Source of the DNA: an uncultured Lachnospiraceae bacterium
GTDB lineage: Bacteria; Bacillota; Clostridia; Lachnospirales; Lachnospiraceae
Assembly: GCA_902776305.1 (NCBI GenBank)
Contig: CACYPS010000022.1
Span: 1-46,030 of the forward strand
Direction: 5' to 3'
DNA length: 46,030 nucleotides
Below, one piece after another: positions 14,883 through 23,152 of this stretch (position 1 is the first letter of the stretch; each line of letters opens with the position of its first letter). The notes under the pieces are model-generated. The model made no database searches and was not told the DNA's origin. It was given only the letters and a program-made list of their open reading frames with translations. The position numbers and the translations under genes were made by a program.

Positions 14883-15941
14883 TCACCATCCCTTCCCGAA
14901 CCCGCAGTTCGGGAAAGTACAAATCTTACAATTCAGACAGAGCCCGCCCTGCCCGAGTGTCGAAAGCTCGCCGGCTGTGATTTCATCATCCGCCATGACC
15001 CTCGGCAGCACCAGATCAAATATCGTTCGCTTCGCGTACATCACGCAGCCCGGAAGGCCCATGATGACCACCGTCCGAGGATTCGGTCCCTCTTTCACCT
15101 CGTAATATGCAAGGAGGAACATGGCTCCCGGCAGGACCGGCACACCGTATGTGACGATTCTCGCACCTGTATTTTTGATGGCCAGCGGAGTCCGGTCGTC
15201 CGGATCCACGCTCATGCCGCCGGTACAGCAGACGATGTCTGCCCCCTGCTCTATCATGCGCAGGATAGCCTCCGTGACTTTCTTATCGTCGTCATTCCAG
15301 ATCTCGTGAGCAATCACTTCGGCGTCATACTCTTTGAATTTCCCTTCGATCACCGGGGTGAAGGTATCCTGAATTCTTCCGTAAAAAACTTCATTCCCGG
15401 TGGTCACGATGCCGACCTTCTTATTCTGAAACGGCAGGAGTTTCAGGATCGGTTCTCCTCCGGTCGCCTTTTCGGCGGCTGCCTTGGCCGACATCATTTT
15501 ATCTTCTTCAATGACCAGCGGAATGATCCGAGTACCTGCCAGCTTATCACCCTTCTTAACGGGACAGTTGCCGTGGCGGGAGGCGATCATCATTTGCCCG
15601 AATCCATTGACCGCGCGCATACCGGCCTCATTGACCTTCAACAGTCCGTCGCATGCGGCAGAGAGTTCAATCTTGCCTTCCTTGACGCCGGATTTATCCA
15701 TATGATCGCCGATGCACATGCTGATGAGGACCTCGGCGGCATCATTTTCGTGCATCATCCCCTCTTCCTTCTCCCACACATAGAGCTCGTCCTTCCCGAC
15801 ACTGAGCAGGACAGGAATGTCTTCCCTTGTCACGATGTGACCTTTTCTGAAGACAGCATCCTTGGTTACCCCCTTGATGATCTGTGTGATATCATGGCAG
15901 AGCACTGCGCCTTCCGCGTCGACTGTTTTAATTAACTTCAT
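14883..15941 (-). CDS. Molybdopterin-binding protein, MoeA/MogA-like, with C-terminal cysteine motif
   Basis: A 352-residue protein with a MoCF-type molybdopterin-binding domain in its second half: VGIVTTGNEVFYGRIQDTF (about 175-193), GADIVCCTGGMSVDPDDRTP (about 230-249), and GVPVLPGAMFLLAY plus VVIMGLPGC (about 264-300). The N-terminal 160 residues are unlike classical MoeA domains I-II. The tail CLNCKICTFPNCGFGKGW has four Cys and could bind a metal or Fe-S cluster. The start at 15941 is chosen for GGGAGAGG upstream; an in-frame extension to 16079 runs through promoter and repeat sequence. It is followed directly by moaA. A role in molybdate insertion or cofactor handling is inferred from domain and neighbour. 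Confidence 0.85.
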   Translation of the reverse strand: MKLIKTVDAEGAVLCHDITQIIKGVTKDAVFRKGHIVTREDIPVLLSVGKDELYVWEKEEGMMHENDAAEVLISMCIGDHMDKSGVKEGKIELSAACDGLLKVNEAGMRAVNGFGQMMIASRHGNCPVKKGDKLAGTRIIPLVIEEDKMMSAKAAAEKATGGEPILKLLPFQNKKVGIVTTGNEVFYGRIQDTFTPVIEGKFKEYDAEVIAHEIWNDDDKKVTEAILRMIEQGADIVCCTGGMSVDPDDRTPLAIKNTGARIVTYGVPVLPGAMFLLAYYEVKEGPNPRTVVIMGLPGCVMYAKRTIFDLVLPRVMADDEITAGELSTLGQGGLCLNCKICTFPNCGFGKGW

Positions 15942-16027
15942 TTTGCCTCTCCCTGAGAATATGATACTTCCCGATTCTGTCCGTTGGTGAATATTATACA
16001 CAACAATTCTACCGTAAGCGAGAAAAA

Positions 16028-16112
16028 GCTCAAACTTCCCGCTCCACACATTCATAAAGCCATAATCAGAAAAATGCATTCGAAACGGCTTCGCTGAACG
16101 GTCTGTACTTTA
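16028..16112. repeat. Solo left end of the inverted-repeat element at 16122-16385
   Basis: CTCAAACTTCCCGCTCCA at about 16029, then a 23-base spacer, then AAAAATGCATTCG with GAACGGTCTGTACTT. This repeats the layout of the left end of the neighbouring element about 94 bases further on, so the element end seems duplicated. Confidence 0.5.
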
Positions 16113-16121
16113 ATTAATAAC

Positions 16122-16385
16122 TCAAACTTCCCACTTCATATCTGCAATACAGTCGATATCATTAAAAATGCAAACGGAGGGCGTCGTCGAGCGGCCGGTA
16201 CTTGAATTTTTCAAGCTAACAGCGCCGAAAAATTCTTAGTACCGCTGCCAGCGAGACCGAGCGGGATAAGTGAGATAGGAAATCTTCGATTTCCGTGATC
16301 GAACTTATGCTGTGCAGCGTCCCGACGATGCATTTTTAAATGATGAGACTTACAAAGAACTGCAAGTGGGAAGTTTTAGTTAATA
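16122..16385. mobile_element. Non-coding element of about 265 bp with long imperfect terminal inverted repeats
   Basis: The left end has CTCAAACTTCCCACTTCA, a 25-base spacer and AAAAATGCAAACGG. The right end on the minus strand has CTAAAACTTCCCACTTGCA, a similar spacer and AAAAATGCATCG. The outer 60 bases can therefore fold back. Inside are strong hairpins: GGTACTTGAATTTTTC with GAAAAATTCTTAGTACC (16197-16243) and GGAAATC-TTC-GATTTCC (16278-16294). No ORF. It lies between the fumarase terminator and the MoeA-like gene and, with the solo end and the moeA-like leader, accounts for the 518-base gap. MITE-like by structure; a structured RNA is the alternative. Confidence 0.6.
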
Positions 16386-16387
16386 AT

Positions 16388-16446
16388 AAAAGAAAAACCG
16401 GCTATACTCTGCAAATCCTGTTTTTGCAGCTATAGCCGGTTCTCTT
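16388..16446 (-). terminator. Rho-independent terminator of the dehydratase operon
   Basis: AACCGGCTATA (16396-16406) pairs with TATAGCCGGTT (16431-16441), with an inner CTGCAAA/TTTGCAG arm. On the minus strand it is followed by TTTTCTTTTA. It starts about 15 bases after the beta-subunit stop codon. Confidence 0.85.
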
Positions 16447-16459
16447 TTATAGAAAAAGG

Positions 16460-17086
16460 TTATTTAATGAACTTTACTTCCTTGCAGATCTTCTCGATCT
16501 CCTCGTCCTTGCGCTTATTGTACTCGACTTTCTTCTCCTCGAAGTAGTTGCGTCCCTGCGCGTCGATGGATACGATCAGCGGGCCAAACTCTTTGACTCT
16601 GCAGTTCCAGAGTGTCTCCGGCATGCCGAGATCTCTCCACTCTGCTCTCTCGATCTCCTCGACCGCGACCGCTGCCACAACAGCGTTACCGGCCGGAATA
16701 ACCACATGGATGCATCCGAAGTCCTTACATGCAGCGGCAGTCTGCTCTTTCATACCGCCCTTGCCGACGATAACGCGAACGCCGGTCGTCTTTACGAACT
16801 CATACTCGAACTTTTCCATACGCATGGAAGTTGTCGGTCCGACGGATACCATCTCGAACTTGTCGTTTTCAAGCGGGCGAATAATCGGGCCTGCATGAAG
16901 AATCGCATTGTTGCGTACGTCTACCGGAATCTCTCTTCCTTCTTCCACAACACGGCGATGTGCCACGTCACGGCAGGTCGTCAGGCTTCCGGAGAGATAA
17001 AGAATATCGCCGATCTTGATATCAGCAAGGTCTTCAGCAGAGATAGGTGTTACCAGAATTTTCTTTCCATTTTCGTATTTAACCAT
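16460..17086 (-). CDS. Class I fumarase / L-tartrate dehydratase, beta subunit
   Basis: C-terminal-type subunit of the two-subunit Fe-S hydro-lyase, 208 residues. Visible: [20 protein letters not shown] (about 29-48), [26 protein letters not shown] and [14 protein letters not shown], all typical of the FumB/TtdB beta domain that binds substrate. Its ATG overlaps the TAA of the alpha-subunit gene by one base, so the two are translationally coupled. The complex interconverts fumarate and malate, or dehydrates L-tartrate to oxaloacetate; family members cannot be separated by eye. Ends before a clear terminator. Confidence 0.92.
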   Translation of the reverse strand: MVKYENGKKILVTPISAEDLADIKIGDILYLSGSLTTCRDVAHRRVVEEGREIPVDVRNNAILHAGPIIRPLENDKFEMVSVGPTTSMRMEKFEYEFVKTTGVRVIVGKGGMKEQTAAACKDFGCIHVVIPAGNAVVAAVAVEEIERAEWRDLGMPETLWNCRVKEFGPLIVSIDAQGRNYFEEKKVEYNKRKDEEIEKICKEVKFIK

Positions 17087-17985
17087 TATAATTCCACCCC
17101 CGAATGTGTTGTGATTTCATAGTTAAGGTCTGCGTCAAAGATGATGTGTCCGCGTCTGTGGCTCCAGCAGCCGACATTGACAGCGACGCCGATTGCGGAC
17201 GGGTGACGGGCCGTGTTCTCGATGTTGACACCCATGACGGAGTACTTTCCGCCCATACCCTGCGGACCGAGGCCGATGGCATTGATGCCGTCCTCGAGGA
17301 GCTTCTCCATCTTGGCAGCTCTCTCGTTCTCGTTGTGGGAACCGATCGGACGCATCAGGGCTTTCTTTGAAAGAAGTGCCGCTGTCTCGACAGATGTTGC
17401 GACGCCGACGCCGACAAGGAGTGGCGGACATGCGTTCAGACCATAGGATGTCATGCGGTCCATGACAAATTTCGTCACGCCCTCATATCCTTCGCCCGGC
17501 ATCAGAACGGTTGCGCAGCCCGGAAGTGTGCATCCGCCGCCGGCCATGTAGGTGTAGATCTCGCATTTGTCGGAGTGCGGAACGATATCCCACCATACGG
17601 TCGGGGTGCCTTTACCGACGTTCTTGCCTGTATTGTACTCATCAAATGTCTCAACAGAGTTATGTCTCAGCGGAGTCTCAAATGTAGCCTTGACAACCGC
17701 CTCTTTCAGAAGCGCTTCCAGATCGTCGATGAGCGGGAACTTGGTGCCGCATTTTACCCAGAACTGCAGTACGCCTGTATCCTGGCAGGACGGGCGGTCC
17801 AGCTTGACGGCCAGTTCCTGGTTGCGGAACATAGTGTCATAGATAACTTTGGGCATGGGATCAGTTTCCTTCTCCCGGAGTTCCGAGAGCTTGGCGATAA
17901 CGTCGTCCGGCAGCTTCTTTCCGGTGAATCCAACAAACTTGGCGATCATGTCGGTCATTTTCCTGACCTGTTCTTCATGTGTCAT
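17086..17985 (-). CDS. Class I fumarase / L-tartrate dehydratase, alpha subunit
   Basis: N-terminal-type subunit carrying the oxygen-sensitive [4Fe-4S] cluster, 299 residues. Candidate cluster Cys lie in [17 protein letters not shown] (about residue 62), [18 protein letters not shown] (about 150) and [17 protein letters not shown] (about 190). The start at 17985 has GGAGG upstream. It lies 120 bases downstream of the SLC13 carrier gene on the same strand, so carrier and enzyme probably form one dicarboxylate (malate, fumarate or tartrate) utilisation operon. An anaerobic lifestyle fits this cluster type. Confidence 0.92.
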   Translation of the reverse strand: MTHEEQVRKMTDMIAKFVGFTGKKLPDDVIAKLSELREKETDPMPKVIYDTMFRNQELAVKLDRPSCQDTGVLQFWVKCGTKFPLIDDLEALLKEAVVKATFETPLRHNSVETFDEYNTGKNVGKGTPTVWWDIVPHSDKCEIYTYMAGGGCTLPGCATVLMPGEGYEGVTKFVMDRMTSYGLNACPPLLVGVGVATSVETAALLSKKALMRPIGSHNENERAAKMEKLLEDGINAIGLGPQGMGGKYSVMGVNIENTARHPSAIGVAVNVGCWSHRRGHIIFDADLNYEITTHSGVEL

Positions 17986-18105
17986 AACATTTCCTCCAGT
18001 TATAAAATCTATCTTTAGCTTCCTTTTAAAAAACTTGTTGATGGGTTACTGAAAATGCATCTGCTCTCAGTTTTCTTCTAAGAGGCTGTGCGTATTTTTG
18101 TAAGT

Positions 18106-19371
18106 TTACGGATAGAACGGGAACAGTATCGGCAGCAGCACCATGCAGATCACGAAGGAGATCAGAATGAGCGGAAGTCCGGATACCACATAGTCCTTGA
18201 ACTTGAAACCGCCGAGGCCTACGACCATCGTGTTGGCCGGCATACCGATCGGTGTTGCATAAGCACAGGAGCAAGCGATAACTGTTGCAATAATCATGGA
18301 TCTCGGGTCCGCACCGAGGCTTGCTGCAAGTGAGCTTGCGATCGGGACCATGAGAGCCGTTGTCGCTGTATTTGACATAAAGTTCGTCAGCGCACATCCT
18401 ACGATGAAGATGACGAGGAGAAGGATCATCGGGTTCGGGTTTGTGCCAAGGAAACCTACGATCGTGTCCGCAATCAGAGCACCGGCTCCGGTGGAATCCA
18501 GTGCAGTTGCCAGAGCGAGTGAACCGCCGAAGAGCAGGACGACCTTAAGATCGATGGATTTCAGGGCTTCCTTCTCATTGATGACGCCTGTCAGTACCAG
18601 GATACATGCTGCAATGCAGGCTGTCACCTGAAGCTTGATACCGATCTGGTCTTCGAAAATCATTGCAAGGATGCAGATGATCAGGATTGCCAGGGATACA
18701 TACTGTTTCCACTTCGGGACATCGTCGAAATTTCTGCTTTCCGTGACCTGCTCAAGCTCCCGTCCTCTCGTATCAGGAAGGAATCTGTAACCGATGAATG
18801 CCATGTAGACGATACCGGCGATGAGCATCGGAACGCCTACCGGTGCGTACATGAAGAAGCTTGTCGGCTCTCCCATCTCCTGAAGAGCATTGACGCCCAT
18901 GAGGTTGCCCGGTGCTCCGATGATGGAGAGGTTTCCGCCGAGGGCTGCTGCAAAAACCAGCGGCATGAGAAGGCGGCTTCTCGAGTAACCGGATTCATCT
19001 GCTATACCGCAGACGACCGGGATCAGAACTGCCGCGGTTCCCGTGTTGGAGAGGAAACCGGACATGAGGCCTACGATCGTCATGACGGCTATGATCAGTA
19101 TTCTTTCGGACTTGGCAAATTTGGTAACAATACCGCCGATCTTGTTCGCCATTCCGGTTTCGAACAGCGCCTGGCCGACTACGAACATGCCTACACAGAG
19201 GATTACGTTACTGTTGATGTATCCTGCAAATGTCTGCTGCACATCCAGAACGCCGGTAAGATTAAGGCCGAGGGCTACGATCGTAGCCGTAAGTCCCAGC
19301 GGGATTTTTTCAAGGATAAAGCTTATAATGGCAAATGCCAGAAAAAGCAATGTGATGGTTGTCTGTGACAT
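18106..19371 (-). CDS. SLC13/DASS-family anion carrier (di- or tricarboxylate)
   Basis: Inner-membrane carrier of the SLC13 (ArsB/NhaD-like) superfamily, 421 residues with about eleven hydrophobic segments. Visible: the two pseudo-symmetrical signature regions GFLSNTGTAAVLIPVVCGIA (about 106-125) and NFMSNTATTALMVPIASSLA (about 331-350), both with the SNT substrate/Na+ motif, plus an internal charged loop (FLPDTRGRELEQVTESRNFD). The start at 19371 follows GGGGGAT. First gene of the carrier-dehydratase operon and divergent from a LysR regulator. Substrate most likely a C4-dicarboxylate such as tartrate, malate or fumarate; inferred from the neighbours. Confidence 0.9.
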   Translation of the reverse strand: MSQTTITLLFLAFAIISFILEKIPLGLTATIVALGLNLTGVLDVQQTFAGYINSNVILCVGMFVVGQALFETGMANKIGGIVTKFAKSERILIIAVMTIVGLMSGFLSNTGTAAVLIPVVCGIADESGYSRSRLLMPLVFAAALGGNLSIIGAPGNLMGVNALQEMGEPTSFFMYAPVGVPMLIAGIVYMAFIGYRFLPDTRGRELEQVTESRNFDDVPKWKQYVSLAILIICILAMIFEDQIGIKLQVTACIAACILVLTGVINEKEALKSIDLKVVLLFGGSLALATALDSTGAGALIADTIVGFLGTNPNPMILLLVIFIVGCALTNFMSNTATTALMVPIASSLAASLGADPRSMIIATVIACSCAYATPIGMPANTMVVGLGGFKFKDYVVSGLPLILISFVICMVLLPILFPFYP

Positions 19372-19523
19372 CAGGTATATCCCCCTTTTCTATATGAGCT
19401 TTCAGCATTATGTTATTTCAATACTTCTTATTCATACTTCTCTGACGGTGGCCACCTGTCTTTGTTGTGTCTTTATTGTAATCCCTGGTTCTCCAAAAAA
19501 CAATTTAATAGAAAATTCGTATG

Positions 19524-19540
19524 CATAAAAAATTTTTATG
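19524..19540. promoter_or_regulatory. Candidate LysR-regulator operator
   Basis: CATAAAAAATTTTTATG is a perfect palindrome around one central base, in the 235-base gap between the divergent SLC13 and LysR genes. It has the A/T-rich dyad form of LysR recognition sites and lies 66 bases before the regulator start. Confidence 0.5.
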
Positions 19541-19606
19541 GACTTGTCTGCACTTGCGGAGTAGAATCTAAATGTATTCCAAACATGTTCCTACCGAGGT
19601 GAAAAT

Positions 19607-20497
19607 ATGACACTTGCTCAGCTCCGTTATTTCTGCACCGCTGCCCGCTATCACAGCATCACACAGGCAGCCAAATCTCTTTATGTCACACAGCCGACAA
19701 TTTCCATAGCGATCCGCGAGCTCGAAAAAGAGTTCTCGCTGACACTCTTCAACCACTCGGGAAGCCATCTGTCCCTGACGGAAGAGGGGGAAGTCTTCTA
19801 TAATAAGGTATCTGCCATTCTGGCGGACTGCGAGGACCTGCAGGCCAACTATACGGCGTCCAATGCATCAAAAGCGATCGTCCGCCTCGGAATTCCGCCC
19901 ATGCTCAGCACGCTGTTCTTCCCGGAGCTTCTGGACCGCTTTCACGAGGTACATCCCGATGTGTGGCTGGAACTGCAGGAGTTCGGTTCGATCCGTGCCT
20001 GCGACCTTGTGCAGAACGATGTGCTAGATATAGCGCTCATCAATATGGAAATCCCCAATGTAGACAAGTTCCATACCAGACAGCTGGCCTCTGAACCCCT
20101 TTACTACTGCGTCTGCAGCGGTCATCACTATGAACATGAGCCGGAAATCCGTATTGAGATGCTCGACGGCGAATCTTTGATACTATATAATCAGGATTCT
20201 GTTCAGAACCGTATACTCCAGGCACAGTTCTCCGCGCTGGACATACACCCGCATGTCATCATGCGCAGCAGCCAGATACCGACGATCCTGAAATTCATGC
20301 GGCAGGGGCGCTGCGGCTGCTTCCTCTATAAAGACATGATTCCGCTGTTTCCCGAGATCATCGGTATCCCCCTGAAACCCGAAATACGCACAAAGGCCGG
20401 TCTTGTATGGCGCAGGGGACGCTATCTGAACAGCGGGATGCAGAAGTTCCTGGACTTCTGCAGGGAGAGTTATGAGTTGGGGGAGTTGACGCAATGA
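19607..20497 (+). CDS. LysR-family transcriptional regulator
   Basis: DNA-binding activator/repressor, 296 residues. Residues 1-60 carry the LysR helix-turn-helix (MTLAQLRYFCTAARYHSITQ, then AAKSLYVTQPTISIAIRELE). Residues 90-296 are the periplasmic-binding-protein-like effector domain. The start at 19607 has GAGGTG five bases upstream. It is divergent from the SLC13-dehydratase operon and should control it in response to the transported dicarboxylate. The stop codon is followed by AGAGCT/AGCTCT complementary segments 20512-20606, a weak long-range terminator. Confidence 0.92.
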   Translation: MTLAQLRYFCTAARYHSITQAAKSLYVTQPTISIAIRELEKEFSLTLFNHSGSHLSLTEEGEVFYNKVSAILADCEDLQANYTASNASKAIVRLGIPPMLSTLFFPELLDRFHEVHPDVWLELQEFGSIRACDLVQNDVLDIALINMEIPNVDKFHTRQLASEPLYYCVCSGHHYEHEPEIRIEMLDGESLILYNQDSVQNRILQAQFSALDIHPHVIMRSSQIPTILKFMRQGRCGCFLYKDMIPLFPEIIGIPLKPEIRTKAGLVWRRGRYLNSGMQKFLDFCRESYELGELTQ

Positions 20498-20612
20498 AGA
20501 ATAAAAAGAGCTACCGCACCAAGACGACGCGCAACAAAATACAGTTGGCATTTTCATGTAACGCCCACCTCTTCTGTTGCTGCGACGCTCAGCACGGCAG
20601 CTCTATTTTCAT

Positions 20613-20665
20613 TACATTCAAGTTTTGCTCGTGAGACTTGGCGCGGGATTCGGGTCAGCGTTAGC
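20613..20665. repeat. Family D repeat, copy 2, supplying a stop codon
   Basis: TACATTCAAG...CTTGGCGCGGGATTCGGGTCAGCGTTA; the final TTA is the TAA stop codon of the AlkD-like gene on the minus strand. Same block as 6202-6280 and 24254-24345. Confidence 0.7.
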
Positions 20666-21350
20666 TCCGCACCTTCAAACTTCTCAGATACTCCTTCTGC
20701 TCCGGCGTTATCCTGTAACTCTCGACAGCTTTCTGAATCGTCTTATTGTGCGTCCACGGCTCAAGCCGCCTCTCCTCAATGTACGGCAACACCGCCTCGT
20801 ATTGCTTGGCCAGCGCCGTCGCAAAATACCAGGCAATCATCATCCTGATATAATACTCCTCCGACTGTACCTCCGCCACCATCTCCGGATATTCCGGATC
20901 GAAATCCTCATCCAGATAGTGCTGCATCAGCATCCCGACAGCGAATCTGACCGTGTACGTGTGCTCCGACCGAATCCACTCTTTTATGGAATCAAGGAGT
21001 TCCGGCCTGTGCTTTTTAAAGACTTTCGGCGACATCTGGTCGCACGTGGCCCAGTTGTCCACAAAGGGTAAAAATCTTTCCACCCCCTGTACACATCTGC
21101 CGTAGTCTTTGAGCTCGGATATAACAAATGCATGCACCTGGTTCTCATCAAAGAACTCATGCGGCAAATTCTCAAGGAACTCTCCTATGTCCTCCCGCTT
21201 TACCATTTGCTTTGCGATCTTTCGAAGGTCCGGTGTCCTTACGCCGATCATTTTCTCCGTTTCCATGCCCGGGATCAATTTGGCCTGAAAATCACGGTAT
21301 TTCAGGTCCTGACGGTCATACAGTTTTTCTCTGATTTCCTCATTTATCAT
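20661..21350 (-). CDS. DNA alkylation repair protein, AlkD-like HEAT-repeat family
   Basis: 229-residue all-helical protein of the AlkD-like glycosylase family, which removes bulky or cationic alkylated purines. Visible: IGVRTPDLRKIAKQM (about 36-50), LPHEFFDENQVHAFVISELK, FLPFVDNWATCDQMSPKVF (about 93-111, the region carrying the conserved Trp/Asp), YYIRMMIAWYFATAL and EPWTHNKTIQKAVESYR. The start at 21350 has AAGGA upstream. It is a stand-alone gene. Its stop codon lies within the edge of a family D repeat, so the last residues may have been changed by repeat insertion. Catalytic activity on specific lesions cannot be judged from sequence. Confidence 0.88.
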   Translation of the reverse strand: MINEEIREKLYDRQDLKYRDFQAKLIPGMETEKMIGVRTPDLRKIAKQMVKREDIGEFLENLPHEFFDENQVHAFVISELKDYGRCVQGVERFLPFVDNWATCDQMSPKVFKKHRPELLDSIKEWIRSEHTYTVRFAVGMLMQHYLDEDFDPEYPEMVAEVQSEEYYIRMMIAWYFATALAKQYEAVLPYIEERRLEPWTHNKTIQKAVESYRITPEQKEYLRSLKVRS

Positions 21351-21398
21351 CGCTTTTTCCTTATATCTTTATCTGCGTATTCTATATCGTATAATTAT

Positions 21399-21514
21399 AT
21401 GATTAAGACGCCAAAAGTCGATTACGGATTGTTTCGTGCTTTCGCACTCCCACAATCCTGTCCTACATGAGCAAGCTCGGTGTCAAAATGATACTTTTGG
21501 CACGTAATCATTAT
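21399..21514. repeat. Family E palindromic element, copy 2
   Basis: ATGATTAAGACGCCAAAAGT at the left end mirrors ACTTTTGGCACGTAATCAT at the right end. An inner TGTTTCGTGCTTTCGCAC segment makes a second hairpin. Same family as 3374-3464 and 45911-46030. Confidence 0.7.
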
Positions 21515-21565
21515 ACTGGATTCGCACACCTTGCCGAAAGTTCTTCCATCAGATTTATAAAAAAA

Positions 21566-21659
21566 GAGCTGTCACATTAAAGTGTCACCAGTATATATGG
21601 CAGATGCTGTTTGCAAATGTCTGCCATATGTAGTGGCGCACTGTCTAATGTGACAGCTC
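21566..21659. repeat. Foldback element, 94 bp, copy 2 of 3; probable terminator on minus strand
   Basis: GAGCTGTCACATTA (21566-21579) and TAATGTGACAGCTC (21646-21659) are perfect inverted arms; an inner ATGGCAGA/TCTGCCAT arm surrounds TTTGCAAAT. On the minus strand it is followed by TTTTTTTATAAAT, so it can act as terminator for the oxidoreductase gene ending at 21751. With families A and E it fills the 400-base gap. Confidence 0.8.
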
Positions 21660-21665
21660 ATATTT

Positions 21666-21753
21666 TCAAGAACACCTCAGCGTATTTGACACGACATGCA
21701 CGGCGCTAAGGCGCCTTCCTATGCGCATGTCTGCAATCCTCCTGAGGCTTTTA
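21666..21753 (-). repeat. REP-like family A element touching a stop codon
   Basis: On the minus strand it reads TAAAAGCCTCAGGAGGATTG, GCAGACATGCGC, GGCGCCTTAGCGCC, GTGCATGTCG, and a decayed terminal hairpin. The TAA at its start is the stop codon of the oxidoreductase gene. Confidence 0.7.
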
Positions 21754-22992
21754 TTCAGCTTTATTTCCGTATCTCTCCTGCATATACGCATCCATATTGT
21801 CCGCGATCTGCTTGGAAACGGCGACCGCCGCAACGACCGTCTTGGCACCTGTGACGACATCACCGGATGCAAATACGCCCTCCATCGTCGTCTCGCCATG
21901 ATCATCTGTCTGCAGTCTGCCGCGCTCATTCAGATGGAGCGCATGATCACGGTTGACCAGCTGGCTGCGCGGCACCTGGGAAATTGAGATTATGATGCTG
22001 TCCGCTTCAATAAGCGCTTCGGTGGAGTGATCTTCCACTTTTTCGCCCGTCTCCGGATCGTCGATCATATCGCAGAAGATTGCTCCCTCGTCCACTATGC
22101 GGACGATCTGCTTGCGATACTCGAAATGTACGCCGTCCAGCTGTGCATAATCAAATTCATGCTTCGACGCTGCAACCTCATCACCGCGAACATAGACTGT
22201 AACGTCGCGGGAACCGTGGCGGATCGCCGTGCGGGCTACGTCCATAGCGGCATTACCGGCACCGATGATCGCTACCCTGTCGCCGAGCTCATACACATCC
22301 GGATTATTGAGATAATTGATTGCATAGAATACATGACCGAACGTCTCGCCCGGAACGCCGAGCTTGCGCGGTTTCCATGCGCCGGTTCCGACAAAGACAC
22401 TGCGGTAGCCGTCATCCAGCAGATCCTGTATGCTTGTAGATCCGCCGAGAGCAAAGTTCGGGCGGAACAGAATGCCCATATCGCGCATTCTGCGATAGTA
22501 GCGGTCCAGAATGGACTTGGGCAGACGGAATTCCGGGATACCGTAGCGGAGGATTCCTCCGATTTTTTCGCGGCCTTCGAATACCGTGACTTTGTATCCA
22601 CGTCTTGCCAGAATAATGGCAATCGTGATACCTGCGGGACCTGCGCCGATAACGCCGACTTTCATGCCGTTTGACGGAGCGCAGCTCAGGTCAAGTCTCT
22701 CAAAACAGGAGTCGGAGATATAATTTTCAATAGATGAAAAATGTACCGGCTCTCCTTTCTTCCCTCTGATGCAGTGACCTTCACACTGTCCTTCATGATT
22801 GCATACAAGCGAGCAGATGACAGACAGCGGATTGTTCTCGAACAGGATCTCAGCGGCCTCCATCATCTTGTTCTCTTTGAACAGGCGAATGACCTCCGGG
22901 ATATTTGTCTGGATCGGGCATCCCTGCATGCGGCAGAGCGGCTTCTTGCACTGGAGACAACGGTTGGCTTCATTTAATACATGTACAGGCAT
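21751..22992 (-). CDS. NAD(P)-dependent oxidoreductase of the glutamate synthase small-subunit (GltD) type
   Basis: 413-residue flavin/Fe-S oxidoreductase. The N-terminus has two Cys clusters, RCLQCKKPLCRMQGCPIQTN (11-30) and CSLVCNHEGQCEGHC (60-74), for [4Fe-4S] centres. Then GVIGAGPAGITIAIILARRG (FAD motif, about 114-133), GGILRYGIPEFRLPK, the NAD(P) motif AIIGAGNAAMDVARTA (about 240-255), and the FAD-closing motif GVFASGDVVTGAKTVVAA. It lacks the large glutamate-synthase subunit next to it, so it may be a stand-alone NADPH-oxidising electron-transfer protein, as in many anaerobes, or the partner of an enzyme elsewhere. The start at 22992 has GAAGGAGGAAG upstream. Confidence 0.9.
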   Translation of the reverse strand: MPVHVLNEANRCLQCKKPLCRMQGCPIQTNIPEVIRLFKENKMMEAAEILFENNPLSVICSLVCNHEGQCEGHCIRGKKGEPVHFSSIENYISDSCFERLDLSCAPSNGMKVGVIGAGPAGITIAIILARRGYKVTVFEGREKIGGILRYGIPEFRLPKSILDRYYRRMRDMGILFRPNFALGGSTSIQDLLDDGYRSVFVGTGAWKPRKLGVPGETFGHVFYAINYLNNPDVYELGDRVAIIGAGNAAMDVARTAIRHGSRDVTVYVRGDEVAASKHEFDYAQLDGVHFEYRKQIVRIVDEGAIFCDMIDDPETGEKVEDHSTEALIEADSIIISISQVPRSQLVNRDHALHLNERGRLQTDDHGETTMEGVFASGDVVTGAKTVVAAVAVSKQIADNMDAYMQERYGNKAE

Positions 22993-23152
22993 AGTTCTTC
23001 CTCCTTCAGCATATATGACTATTGACCTGGTTAAACACTTATATTTTGATCCGGCTGCTCGCAGAAAACGTTAAGAGCGGCTTTCGCTGCATTTGTCTAA
23101 TCCTGCTGAATGCGGAGATCAGACCGTTGATGCAGAATTTATAAGACACATC

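Noticed and set aside
14610-15935. Plus-strand reading frame of 441 codons
   Set aside because: It is the complement of moaA and the MoeA-like gene, whose motifs are clear; no start signal.
15942-16080. Moco riboswitch in the leader of the MoeA-like/moaA operon
   Set aside because: The leader does not show the conserved Moco-RNA sequence blocks; it contains repeat-element ends instead.
22027-22674. Plus-strand reading frame of 215 codons
   Set aside because: Antisense shadow of the GltD-like oxidoreductase.
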